Source: CAVVZJ01 sp963752755
Lineage (GTDB): Bacteria > Planctomycetota > Planctomycetia > Isosphaerales > Isosphaeraceae
Assembly (NCBI GenBank): GCA_963752755.1
Contig: CAVVZJ010000008.1
Location: 62,001-126,000 of the forward strand
Direction of reading: 5' to 3'
DNA: 64,000 nucleotides
The position numbers were made by a program, and so were the translations under genes. The notes beneath the pieces were generated by a model. That model worked only from the letters and a program-made list of their open reading frames with translations, was not told the DNA's origin and did no database searches. Below, piece by piece: positions 37,840-46,633 of this stretch (position 1 is the first letter of the stretch; each line of letters begins with the position of its first letter).

Positions 37840-39020
37840 CGAACCGGCTCCGGTTGCAGCATCCGCTGATAGAGGGCTTCGATCGCGTCCAACGTCGGCT
37901 CCGGCCCGCAGTGCGACTCCAGCAAGGCCCGCGCGGCCTGCCGCTGGCGGTCCTGCTTCGCCGGGTCTTCGAGCAAGGCCACGGCCCGCTCGATCAAGCC
38001 CGCGTCGTCCTCGCAGACCCCGGCGTGCACGCCGTCAGCCGGCCGGAATCCCCTCGACGCCTTCGCTCGTCGTGACCACCGGCACCCCGAAGCCCATCGC
38101 TTCCAGGACCTTGATCTTCATGCCGCTGCCCCGGCTCGGGGCGTACAGCAAGACGCCCGTCCGCTCGAAGTACGGCCTCGTGTCGGGCACGTTCTCCGCG
38201 ATCTCGACATCCGGCAACCCCAGGGAATCCCGGAAAGCCGACCGCGCCGACCAGCCGACGATCTGCAACCGCGCCGCCGGCACCCGCCGCTTGATCTCGG
38301 GCCAGAGCCTCGTCAGGAGCCGGAGCCCCGCCGAGTATCCCGGATACCAGTTCATCGCCCCGATCAGGCTCACGACCGGCTCGCGCCCCGCTTCTCAACC
38401 GGGATCAACGGATAGAGCGCCGGGTCCAGGCCGACCGGCACCACGGTCACGTCCGCCCCCGGGTTCAACCGCCGGATCGGCTCGACCAGCCTCGGCGAGC
38501 AGGCCCGGAAGTGCTTCAACGCCCGGACCAGCCGCTCCTCGGCCCCGATCATCAGGCGGAAGTCCAGCTTCTGCCTCCAGCCTTCCGTCGGCGCCTCCTC
38601 CAGGTCGATGCCGACCAGGTGATGCACGTTGACCAACGCCCGCTCGGCATGCTCCAGCGCCACCCACGCCGACCAGAGCTGCTCCAGGTGCAAGACGTCG
38701 TATCCTCGGGCCAGCTCGGTTTCCAGATCGCGACGCAGGTCGCCCCCGAAGAAGAACGAGTACGGCCTCCGCAACGTTCGCCACTTCCCCTTCCACCCGC
38801 CCCCCGGCGGCACCGGGTAGAGCCTCAGGTCATACTCCGCCTCCGGGAACAGCGCCCGCGCCTTCGCGATCTCCTCCGGTTTGCTGCAAGCCGCCAGCGC
38901 CGTGACCCGATGCCCCCGCTCCACCAGCCCCTTCAACAACACATAAAACCACCGCGCCGCCGCGTTGCCGAACGGCAAGGGCGCCTCCAGGAAGACCAAC
39001 ACGATCCGGAGCGGTTCCAT
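37836..39020 (-). CDS. Glycosyltransferase family 4 (two frameshifts)
   Basis: Start ATG 39020 (MEPLRIVLVFLEAPLPFGNA). The N-terminal domain is clean to about 38390 (LVNVHHLVGIDLEEAP, VVPVGLDPALYP). A frame change leads to LQIVGWSARSAF and RTGVLLYAPSRGSGMKIKVL, then EAMGFGVPVVTTSEGVEGIP, the donor-binding region. A second change near 38040 leads to the C-terminal helix part (ERAVALLEDPAKQDR). Corrected length is about 395 residues. Each break lies in a run of G or C. Sugar specificity unknown. Confidence 0.7.
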
Positions 39021-39262
39021 TGGCTCTTGTTCCCGACCCACCTGGTTTGCCTCTCGCGACGTCGCCGGGGGCCTCTCGCCAACGAGCCCACTCCCCCGAG
39101 GGAACCCTACTATAGGAACCCGCCCCGCGCTCCGGCAAACCCAATGCAACCGGCCGCCGCCTCGCCGCCACCCAACGGCCGCGTCACGCCCGCGAACACG
39201 CTCGACGACTTGCGCCCCGCGTCGTATCGTATTCCTACAAGACCCGTCGGGAGTTCCTGCCC

Positions 39263-39668
39263 ATGGCCACGAACCAGCCCGACCGAAGCCAGCCCCCACG
39301 GACCCCTGAGCAGCGGGCCGCCGAGGAAGCGATCCGCCGTCGTTTCCAGTCCGAGCCCGGTCTCCGGGAGCTGCGCGACTCCGGCGAGATCAGCCCGGAG
39401 ACCTACAAGCGCACCCGTCGTCAGCGTGCCGAAGGTCCGCCCGACAACCCGATCCGGCGGCTGGTCGCCGCCTTGCGGACCGAGCGGGAACGCCAGGGGT
39501 TGAGCCTGGCCGACATCGCCGACCGCTCGGGCATCGACCGCGCCGCGATCCACAAGCTGGAGATCGGCTTGAACAAGAACCCGACCGTCGAGACCCTCCA
39601 CCGCTACGCCCGCCGCCCTGGGCGTGCGCCTCACCTGGGGCCTGGAAACGATCGCCGCCGGACCTTGA
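39263..39668 (+). CDS. XRE-family helix-turn-helix regulator (frameshift near the end)
   Basis: About 135 residues. A charged N-terminal half (EISPETYKRTRRQRAEGP) precedes a classical HTH: LRTERERQGLSLADIADRSG followed by IDRAAIHKLEIGLNKNPT. After LHRYA a one-base insertion near 39617 changes the frame; the corrected end reads ALGVRLTWGLE and stops at 39668, which is the typical XRE ending. No toxin gene lies next to it, so it may be a stand-alone regulator or the remains of a toxin-antitoxin pair. A closely similar HTH occurs at 42177. Confidence 0.65.
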
Positions 39669-39771
39669 TCCGCGACGTCCGACCGACCCGTTGACAACCG
39701 CCCCGCCTTGTTGCGACGATGAGCCGGCCCGCTGGGATCGCCTCCCGCGGGCGCGCTCTTTGAAACTTCGA

Positions 39772-39958
39772 AAAGGGGCCGCCAGCCCCGGGGTTGAACC
39801 CCGGGAAGGAAGACGGTGAAACTCCGTCGCGGGACCGCCGCCGTAAACGGTGAGGGCCGGACCAAAGAGCCACTGCGACATCCAGTCGTGGGAAGGCGTC
39901 CGGACCGCCAGCAGCCGTGAGCCGGAAGACCGCTGGCCGCTCCCTTTGGACCAGCGGT
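39772..39958 (+). promoter_or_regulatory. Cobalamin (vitamin B12) riboswitch
   Basis: All core elements of the adenosylcobalamin riboswitch occur in order: GGAAGACGGTGAAACTCCGT (39812 region), CCGTAAACGG, AAAGAGCCACTGCGA (near 39865), CAGTCGTGGGAAGGCGTC, and the B12 box GAGCCGGAAGACCGCTGG (39918-39936). The last part pairs with CCAGCGGT at 39951-39958 to form the terminal hairpin, and the loop could make the usual kissing contact. The element ends about 110 bases before the GTG of a DUF1559 gene on the same strand. Binding of B12 would be expected to lower expression of that gene and the one after it. Confidence 0.9.
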
Positions 39959-40071
39959 GCTTCGGCCTCAAGCATCCGGTTGGGTACGGTCGTTTCCCTT
40001 TGGCGGAAACGCGCCGGCTCATTGCCGTTCGAGGACCGGAGATTTCCGCCCCTCGACGGAGCCGACCGCCC

Positions 40072-40913
40072 GTGCCCGCCCCCATTCCGGATCGACGACC
40101 CGCCTTCACCCTGATCGAGCTGCTGGTCGTCCTCGCGATCATCGGCGTCCTGATCGCGCTGTTGCTGCCGGCCGTGCAGGCCGCCCGCGAGGCCGTCCGA
40201 CGCGCAAGTGCACCAGCCACCTCAAGCAGATCGGCCTCGCGCTACACGGCTACCACGACGCCCACAACACCTTCCCCGCCGGCGGCTGGATCGCCCTGTT
40301 CAACCAGCCCGCCACCCGGAACCTCAACTCCGGCTGGTCGGCGTCGGTCCTCCCCTGGCTCGAACAGGGCCCTCTCTTCGACGCCTTGAACCTCGACGTC
40401 GTTTACGACCACCCCGCCAACGCCACCGCCACCGCCACCGTCCTCCGCGTCTATCTCTGCCCCTCCGAGCCCCGCCGTTCCTTCTGGAACCGCGCCCCCG
40501 GCGACCGCTTCGACCACGCCGACGCCGACTACGGCGGCCTCTACGGCGAGCGCGGCCTCAGCAGCCCGACCGTCACCAACAACCCCCCCCGCGGCGCTTT
40601 GATCTTCAACCGCGCCCTCCCCCTCTCCACGATCACCGACGGCACCTCCCAGACCATCCAGGTCGGCGAGGACCCCGAGGCGATCAACGCCCTCTGGGCC
40701 AGCGGCCACAACCTCTTCGACCAGGCCTTCCCGATCAACGCCCGACCCCCCTTCGAGCACGGCGAGGAATTGACCAGCCAGCACCCCGGCGGCGTCAACG
40801 CCCTCTTCGCCGACGGCTCCGTCCACTTCCTCAAAGCAACGACCCAACCCCGCGTCCTCGCCGCCCTCTGCACCCGCGACGGCGCCGAAGTGCTCTCGAC
40901 CGACAGCTATTGA
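40072..40913 (+). CDS. DUF1559 prepilin-like protein under the B12 riboswitch (one frameshift)
   Basis: Start GTG 40072, with CGGAG upstream. The N-terminus is a type IV prepilin signal: AFTLIELLVVLAIIGVLIAL with Phe+1 and Glu+5, then LPAVQAAREAVRR. A one-base deletion near 40205 changes the frame; the corrected text KCTSHLKQIGLALHGYHDAH and the C-terminal HPGGVNALFADGSVHFLK are diagnostic of DUF1559. About 280 residues. Such pseudopilin-like proteins are numerous in planctomycetes and of unknown role; they are processed by a prepilin peptidase and probably assembled at the envelope. Its control by B12 suggests a link to cobalamin uptake. Confidence 0.85.
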
Positions 40914-40935
40914 TTCCTCAAAGGGATTTCCACCG

Positions 40936-41790
40936 ATGCCCACGCTCCTTCCGCCCCGTCGCCGTCCTTTCCTCGCCCCCGCCCTCGTCGCCGCGGCGAC
41001 CTTCCTCCAGGCCCCGACCGCCCGCGCCGACCTCGTCACCGGCACCTTCGAGGACCAGTACCCTGGCCCCGACACCTTCAAAAACGACTTCCGCCCCACC
41101 GACTCGTTCACCACCGCCGGCTTCACCCTCAACAATTCCTACAACGCCACCTATGATTCCTGGTCCGGCTTCGCCGTCTCCAGCCGCCTCGACAATACCT
41201 TCGGCGGCCTCGACTACACCCACCAGTACGGCGCCTACGCCCCCGCCCGTTCCGGCCTGACCGGCGCCGGCGGCTCGGCCACCTACGCCGTCGCCTACAA
41301 CGGCACCACCGGCGACGCCCTCATCAACCTCCCCGCCGGCGCCGACCCCGATTCGATCGACCTGACCAACACCACCTACGTCGCCCAGTCGATCACCTCG
41401 GGCGACGGCTTCGCCCGCGCCTTCCACCAGGGCGATTACCTCCGCCTCGACATCCTCGGCTACTCTGGCCCCGACGCCACCGGCACCCTCCTCGGCATCG
41501 TCCCCTTCGATCTCGCCAACTACCCCGACACCCCCGGCTCCTCCCTCCAGCTCATCCACGACTGGACCACCGTCGATCTGACCTCCCTCGCCGGCTCCCG
41601 CAGCCTCGCCTTCTCCCTCACCTCCACCGACGTCGGCGACTTCGGCATGAACACCCCCGCCTTCTTCGCCCTCGACAACCTCGTCGCATTCCGCACGACC
41701 CCCGAGCCCTCCGCCCTCCTCCTCCTCGCCCTCGGCCTCGCCGGCCTGGCGATCCGGGACCGACGCTCGCGGACCTCAAGGACCGCGTGA
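40936..41790 (+). CDS. DUF4465 PEP-CTERM protein, putative cobalamin-related surface protein
   Basis: 284 residues. The N-terminal signal peptide ends near ARADLV (residue about 31). The body follows the DUF4465 pattern: YDSWSGFAVSSRLDNTFGGL, then DYTHQYGAYA, NTTYVAQSITSGDGFARAF, DYLRLDILGYSG, LIHDWTTVDLTSLAGSRSLA and VGDFGMNTPAFFALDN. The C-terminus is a PEP-CTERM signal: TTPEPSALLLLALGLAGLAI, then an Arg-rich end. So it is an exosortase substrate. It starts 22 bases after the DUF1559 gene and is probably in the same riboswitch-controlled transcript. I recall DUF4465 proteins beside B12 uptake genes in Bacteroidetes; I did not verify this. Confidence 0.85.
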   Translation: MPTLLPPRRRPFLAPALVAAATFLQAPTARADLVTGTFEDQYPGPDTFKNDFRPTDSFTTAGFTLNNSYNATYDSWSGFAVSSRLDNTFGGLDYTHQYGAYAPARSGLTGAGGSATYAVAYNGTTGDALINLPAGADPDSIDLTNTTYVAQSITSGDGFARAFHQGDYLRLDILGYSGPDATGTLLGIVPFDLANYPDTPGSSLQLIHDWTTVDLTSLAGSRSLAFSLTSTDVGDFGMNTPAFFALDNLVAFRTTPEPSALLLLALGLAGLAIRDRRSRTSRTA

Positions 41791-41856
41791 TGCCGTGCCC
41801 GGAAGGCGACTTGAGGCTCCGGCGTCGTTGAGATAAAATTCAACGGGCGGTCGTTA

Positions 41857-42174
41857 ATGCGAGCGGTCGCGACAGGCCCCGGAGATCGCCCGGAAGTGAT
41901 CGATGCCGACTTCATCGATTGGGACGACCCGGACGACCCCGAGGGCAACGTCGCGCATCTGGCCGAGAACGACGTCACCCCCGAGGAATTCGAGGAGGTC
42001 CTTTCCAGCCCCGAGGGCCGCGACGACCTGAGCCGGACCACCGGTCGCCCCGTGCGGTTCGGCTGGACCTCAACCGGCAAGCACCTCATCATCGTCTTCG
42101 AGATCGAGGACGACGGCGGGTTCGTGATCGTGCGGCCGATCACGGCTTACGAGGTGGACCCCAGGAACGAGTGA
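41857..42174 (+). CDS. BrnT-like toxin of a toxin-antitoxin pair
   Basis: 105 residues. The pattern DFIDWDDPDDPEGNVAHLAE, then NDVTPEEFEEVLSSPEGRDD, GWTSTGKHLIIVFEIE and VIVRPITAYEV matches the order of the BrnT/DUF497 fold (W-D...N..HL..H-V...E..EV, G-T..G..L.V.Y, I..A). The expected HGV is END-V here, so it is a divergent member. Its stop lies 2 bases before the ATG of an XRE-type antitoxin. This order (toxin first) is normal for BrnTA and HigBA. Confidence 0.6.
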   Translation: MRAVATGPGDRPEVIDADFIDWDDPDDPEGNVAHLAENDVTPEEFEEVLSSPEGRDDLSRTTGRPVRFGWTSTGKHLIIVFEIEDDGGFVIVRPITAYEVDPRNE

Positions 42175-42176
42175 CC

Positions 42177-42542
42177 ATGCCCCGCAAATCGTTCGAGGAC
42201 CTGAGCCCGGAGCAGCGTGCCCGCGTCGAGGCGTTCCGGGCCCGCCACCGCACCCCGGACGCCCGCGCCCGCGAGCGGGCCGACCGCGCGGCGATCCGTG
42301 CGGAATTCCCGCCCGCCACGGCCGACGCGGAAACCCTGGCCACGCTGGCCACGCTCCGGCAGGAGCGCGAGCGTCAGGGCCTCAGCCTGAGCGACGTCGC
42401 CGCCCGTTCGGGGATCGACCGGGCCACCCTCAGCAAGCTGGAGAACGGCCGCCAGCCGAACCCGACCCTGGCCACCCTCCGGCGCTATGCCGCCGCGATC
42501 GGCAAGCGGTTGGAGATCTCGATTCAGGAAGTGAGCCCGTAA
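42177..42542 (+). CDS. XRE-family antitoxin
   Basis: 121 residues. A charged N-terminal half (RARERADRAAIRAEFPPA) leads to an HTH: LRQERERQGLSLSDVAARSG then IDRATLSKLENGRQPNPT, and the end LRRYAAAIGKRLEISIQEV. It starts 2 bases after the BrnT-like gene, so the two form one unit in which it should bind the toxin and autoregulate the operon. The N-terminal extension and HTH resemble the regulator at 39263, pointing to a common origin. Confidence 0.7.
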   Translation: MPRKSFEDLSPEQRARVEAFRARHRTPDARARERADRAAIRAEFPPATADAETLATLATLRQERERQGLSLSDVAARSGIDRATLSKLENGRQPNPTLATLRRYAAAIGKRLEISIQEVSP

Positions 42543-42674
42543 CCGCAGCAAGCGTCGGGTGCGTCGAGTTTTCGACAACGCTTTCACGAGCCCCATCCCG
42601 AGAAGCAGATCAGCAAGGCCCGGGTCCGCGCCGTGCGAGGCTTCCTCCTCAACGCGGGGGTCGAACCCTCATGA
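42543..42674 (+). pseudogene. HicA toxin remnant (N-terminal part missing)
   Basis: Only the last about 30 codons are recognisable: RFHEPHPEKQISKARVRAVR then GFLLNAGVEPS and stop TGA at 42672-42674. This matches the usual end of long-form HicA proteins (FHRPHP..K-P-QVR..R-FL..AGV). Upstream is the stop of the XRE antitoxin gene, leaving no room for the catalytic His region. The stop overlaps the hicB ATG as ATGA, showing the original hicAB order. The upstream edge of the remnant is uncertain. Confidence 0.55.
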
Positions 42675-43081
42675 TCCACTACAAGGGCTATACCGGGGTC
42701 GCCGAGGTGGACACCGAGGCCGGCCTCCTCTTCGGCCGGGTGATCGGTCTGCGCGACGTGATTACCTTCCAGGCCGAGACCCCCCGGCAACTCGTCGAGG
42801 AGTTCCACCGGTCGGTGGACTTCTACCTGGAGTTCTGTGCCTCCCGGGGCGAGCCCCCGGAGCGGCCCTACTCGGGCAACTTCCAGGTCCGCCTGAGCCC
42901 CGCCCTCCACCGCGACCTGGCCGTCGCGGCCGAGGCCCGCGGCCAGAGCCTCAACGCCTTCGTCGCCCAGACGCTCGCCACGGCCTTGCCTCCCCCCAAA
43001 GCCGCTCCCCCCACTCGCCGACAGCCCCCTCGACCCCCGACCGGCCCGCGCCGCCGGACCAAGCGGACCGGGACCACTTGA
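42671..43081 (+). CDS. hicB: HicB-family antitoxin (orphan)
   Basis: 136 residues. The partial RNase-H-like fold MIHYKGYTGVAEVDTEAGLL, VIGLRDVITFQAETPRQLVE and FHRSVDFYLEFCASRGEPPE is followed by an Arc/MetJ-type DNA-binding end: FQVRLSPALHRDLAVAAEAR then GQSLNAFVAQTLATAL. The last about 30 residues are Pro/Arg-rich and low complexity. Its toxin partner upstream is reduced to a fragment, so it may be a solitary antitoxin. Confidence 0.8.
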   Translation: MIHYKGYTGVAEVDTEAGLLFGRVIGLRDVITFQAETPRQLVEEFHRSVDFYLEFCASRGEPPERPYSGNFQVRLSPALHRDLAVAAEARGQSLNAFVAQTLATALPPPKAAPPTRRQPPRPPTGPRRRTKRTGTT

Positions 43082-43162
43082 GCCATCGCACCCCCGGACG
43101 CCCGCTCACGCGAGCGGGCCGTCCGGGAAGCGGTGCGGTCGGAATCCCCGACAGCCGGTCTT

Positions 43163-43238
43163 ATACCGAATCACCTGGATCGGTTTCCGTTCCGGGCGTG
43201 CCACCCAGCAAAGACCACGCTTCCAGGCGATTCGGTAT
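43163..43238. terminator. Inverted repeat between convergent hicB and ECF sigma genes
   Basis: Arms ATACCGAATCACCTGG (43163-43178) and CCAGGCGATTCGGTAT (43223-43238) pair with one mismatch around a 44-base loop. It sits between two convergent genes and touches the stop codon of the sigma gene. It may act as a two-way terminator, although no T-run follows; a small repeat element is the alternative. Confidence 0.4.
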
Positions 43239-44709
43239 TAACCCTCCGTCTCGTCCTGGCCACCCGCCGGTAGGCCGCGATCCGAGCCCCGGGAGTCGAG
43301 GATCTTCAGGACGCGATCGAGCTTTCGCTCCAGCTCCCGGAGGCGCCGCTCCTGGTCGGCCGGGGGCGGGGCCAGGGTGGCCTCAATCTCATCGGTGATG
43401 AGTTCCGGGTGCTTCGCGGCGAGCATGGCCCGCGTCCATCGGGCCATGACGATCATCGCCTTGGACTCGCCGAGCTGCCCGGTCAGTTGCTCGAACTCCT
43501 TCGTCACCTCCGCGACCAGCTTCGCCTGTTCTTCCGCCTCGGCAGCCCCCGGGCCAAGTTCGCGCGGCACTCCGAAGTTGACCTTCTGCAGCAACTCCAT
43601 GTAGGCCCGGAGCCGGCCTTCGAGCCATTCCGACTGAAGTTCCGCGGTCGCCGCGGCTGCCTCGAACTCGCCCAGCATCCCGGTGACTTGCCGGATCGCC
43701 GCCATCTCCGCTTCGATCTCCACCATCTCCGCCTGCGCTGCCTGGAGCGGGTCCGGCCGGCCCTCGGGCGCCGGTTTGGATTCCGGAGCGGGCGGCTTCG
43801 CCGCCGGTTTCGGCCGGGGCTGGGTCTCCGGCTGGCTCGGGATTGCCTCGGGCGCCGAATCCTCGGGCCGGGATTGGGCCATCACGCCCACACCGAGGGT
43901 CGCCAGGCCGACCGCCAGCGCGGCGGTCATCGTCCATCTCGCCATGATGAGTCTCCGGATCTCTCCATGAACCAGGGCACCGACCGCCGCCGGGACCGTC
44001 CCGGAGGCCGCGCGCCCCGCCGCGAGGCGGGCCGTCGCACTGATCAAGGTTTCCGCGATCCTCAGCCGGCCCGTTGGAGCGAGCAGGGCCACCGAGGGAG
44101 CCAGCCCGCGACGCTCCAGCCGACCCCGGAGCCGGTCGCGGGCTCGGGCCAGTCGGCTCTTGGCAGTTCCTACCGGGCAGCCGACCTGGCGGGCGGCCTC
44201 CTCGATCGACCGGCCCTCCAGGTGGCAGAGCACCACCAACGCCCGTTGCGCCCCGGCAGCCGATCGATCTCCTCGTGCAAGACCGGCCCGAGGTCGTCGG
44301 GCTCCGGGCCTTCGATCCAGCCGGCCGCCCGCGACGCCGCCCGCGTCTCCATCTCCGACCGACGACGACCGGCCTCCCGCGCCCGCAGGGCGACCCGCGA
44401 CGCCACCCGATGGAGCCAGGGGCCGAGCGAGTCGCGCACCCAGAGCCCGCCGCCGCGCCGGGCGAGCACCAGAAAGGTCGCCTGGAAGGCATCGTCCGCC
44501 TCGGGCCCACGCCCCAGGACGCCCCGGCAGGTCCGCAAGACCATCGGCCCGTGCCGATCCACCAGGGCCGTGAAGGCGCGTTCGGCCGCCTCGCTCCGCT
44601 CCGCCGTGAATCGCCCCAGGAGTTGCCCGTCCGTCAGGCCCGACGTCGTCCCCTCATCGAATAACACCCCGAGGTGTTTCAGGACGGCCGATCCCCGCGG
44701 TTGTGCCAC
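43238..44709 (-). CDS. ECF sigma factor with extended membrane-anchored C-terminal domain (one frameshift)
   Basis: Start GTG 44709. Region 2 contains LLGRFTAERSEAAERAFTAL then VDRHGPMVLRTCRGVLG and DAFQATFLVLARRGG, the text of the large planctomycete ECF group. After a frameshift near 44245, region 4 reads LVVLCHLEGRSIEEAARQVG then CPVGTAKSRLARARDRL. The C-terminal extension of about 250 residues has one helix (WTMTAALAVGLATLGVGVMA), a Pro/Lys-rich stretch and a coiled-coil-like domain (QERRLRELERKLDRVL). So the DNA-binding part is in the cytoplasm and the tail probably outside, allowing signal sensing without a separate anti-sigma factor. Confidence 0.8.
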
Positions 44710-45345
44710 CAATCCATCCTCCTTGATTCGCCAACCGACCCGAAACAACCCCGCCAGCGCCCACGTCCGCCGCGAGACCACGGTGAAAGGACCGCAACGG
44801 TGCCCTCACAGGAGTAAAGCCGCGTCGGTCGTCGCGGGTTCCCTCCAGCCCGGATTCTCCCACCAGCCTGCCCGCGCCACGACCCGCCCGGCGGAGCCTC
44901 GCCGAGCGGCCAGTCGGCCCGGCGGCGGCGAGTCCTCTTACGTGATCCGAAGGATGCGGCACGTCTCTTCGTAACTGCGTTCCAGGTCGAGCGGCACCGC
45001 GAGGTTCTCGGCGAGCCAGAGCGGCAGGGTCGGCAACGGCTGGCCGAGCCCCAGGGGGTGCATCCAGGTCTCGAGTTGCCCACTCTCGCCGGTCCGCGCC
45101 CAGCGGCAGGAGACGGCGTAGAGCGGGCAGGGCCCGTCGGTCAGGGAGGGGTCGGTCTGGCCGAGGAGTTCCAGCAGATCGCTGTACAGGTTGGCGGTGC
45201 GGGTCGTGACCGGATCGACAATCGCGACGCAGACGCGATCCTGGATCAAGGCGGCGCATTTGGCGACGAAGGCGCGCCGATGTTCAGGCCGGTCCTTGTT
45301 GGCCGGGCTGACGAGTTCGACCGCCGCCACCAGCCGGCGGCCCGA

Positions 45346-46633
45346 CCAGGGCCAGCGCACACTAACATGTTGAACCCATAACGACTTCCATCAAGAAGGC
45401 GTCGCTCCAGCCGCAGCTACGGCGTTTCATCACCAGACTCTGACGGCCCGGGTGCTGCTTCAACAGCGACAACGCGAACCGGTTCAACCACGACAAATTC
45501 TCTCGCAAGTGCCGCTCGCGGGTCCGCGAATGGTCTTCGCCAAACGTCATGTCCAACGTCCAATGACAACTGTTCTCAATGCTCCAATGGCCGCGAACCG
45601 CGCGGGCAAACCGCTTCACGTCCGACTCAAGGCTGCTGAGGTAATAGCGGACCTCGATCGTCTCCTTCCCGTCACGCCGGATGCTCGTCGTCGTCAACCC
45701 GATCGACTTCAGCCCCTTCCAGAGCAGGAACCCGGGCAGGTCCTTAGGGGTCGGCAGTTGAAGATAGGTTCGCACCTCCTCGCGTCCGTGCCCCGTCTCC
45801 GTGGTCACGTGCTCTCGTGCGGCGGCCAGGTCCCCCTCAAGTTGTTCGTCGATGTAGGCGATGACGGCTTGGTGCAGTGCCTCTTGGTTCCCCTTCAACG
45901 CCAGCACATAATCACCGCCTCCCGCGATGATCTGCTCGGCGATCGCCTTCTGCGTCCCCATCGCGTCGATCGTGATGATCGCCCCGTGGATGTCCACCAG
46001 CCGCAACAGTTCGGGGATCGCTGTGATCTCGTTCGACTTCTCGGCACACGCGACCTGGCCCAGCGACAACCCGTATTCGCTGGCCCACACACTCACACAG
46101 TGCAATGCGCCCAGCCCGTGGCTGCGGTCATGACTGCGCCGTGCCGTCTTGCCGTCCACCGCCAGTACGGGCTGTTCCACGCCGGTCTGCGCGACCGCCT
46201 CGGCACGAAGCGACTTGAGCCAGTTGGCGAAGCAGGTCTGGAAGGCGGCCGGCTTCAGCGCCATCAGGACGCGGCGGAAGACGTCCTTGCGGGGAATGCC
46301 GTGGGGCAGGTGAAGGACCCCCAGGAGGAACTCTTCCTTCAGGGCGGCCCAACGGGCGATCGCGGTCGGGCCGCCCGCTCCGGCGAGCACCGCCAACAGC
46401 GCGATGACCAGGACACTGGCCAGGGGATGCCGCTGGTTGATCGTCGAGCGCGGGTCCTCCAGTTCCTGGAAGTGGACGACGACCTCATCGAGACCGACAC
46501 GTCGAAGATCCCCCATGACTCCCCCCCAGTACAGCTTCGTGGAAGCGACACCGGGGAGGGTATACACAAAAACCAGCCAGGGCGCAAGCGTTACAGCTTA
46601 TCAGGATTACCCATAAGTCTGCGCTGGCCCTGG
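45346..46633 (-). mobile_element. ISAs1-family insertion sequence, copy 1
   Basis: 1,288 bases with terminal inverted repeats CCAGGGCCAGCGCA/TGCGCTGGCCCTGG and an 8-base target duplication CGGCCCGA at 45338-45345 and 46634-46641. It carries one transposase gene and interrupts the DUF4058 gene. A copy of the same length and apparently the same protein lies at 59459-60746 in the opposite orientation. Confidence 0.9.
45362..46516 (-). CDS. ISAs1-family transposase, copy 1
   Basis: About 384 residues from ATG 46516 (MGDLRRVGLDEVVVHFQELE). Family signatures: EDPRSTINQRHPLASVLVIA at the N-terminus, catalytic Asp in VLAVDGKTARRSHDRS, second Asp in IITIDAMGTQKAIAEQIIAG, GGDYVLALKGNQ, and Glu in HWSIENSCHWTLDMTFGEDH. 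The frame is open further upstream to 46567 but the shorter start fits the family. It appears intact and may be active. Confidence 0.9.
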   Translation of the reverse strand: MGDLRRVGLDEVVVHFQELEDPRSTINQRHPLASVLVIALLAVLAGAGGPTAIARWAALKEEFLLGVLHLPHGIPRKDVFRRVLMALKPAAFQTCFANWLKSLRAEAVAQTGVEQPVLAVDGKTARRSHDRSHGLGALHCVSVWASEYGLSLGQVACAEKSNEITAIPELLRLVDIHGAIITIDAMGTQKAIAEQIIAGGGDYVLALKGNQEALHQAVIAYIDEQLEGDLAAAREHVTTETGHGREEVRTYLQLPTPKDLPGFLLWKGLKSIGLTTTSIRRDGKETIEVRYYLSSLESDVKRFARAVRGHWSIENSCHWTLDMTFGEDHSRTRERHLRENLSWLNRFALSLLKQHPGRQSLVMKRRSCGWSDAFLMEVVMGSTC

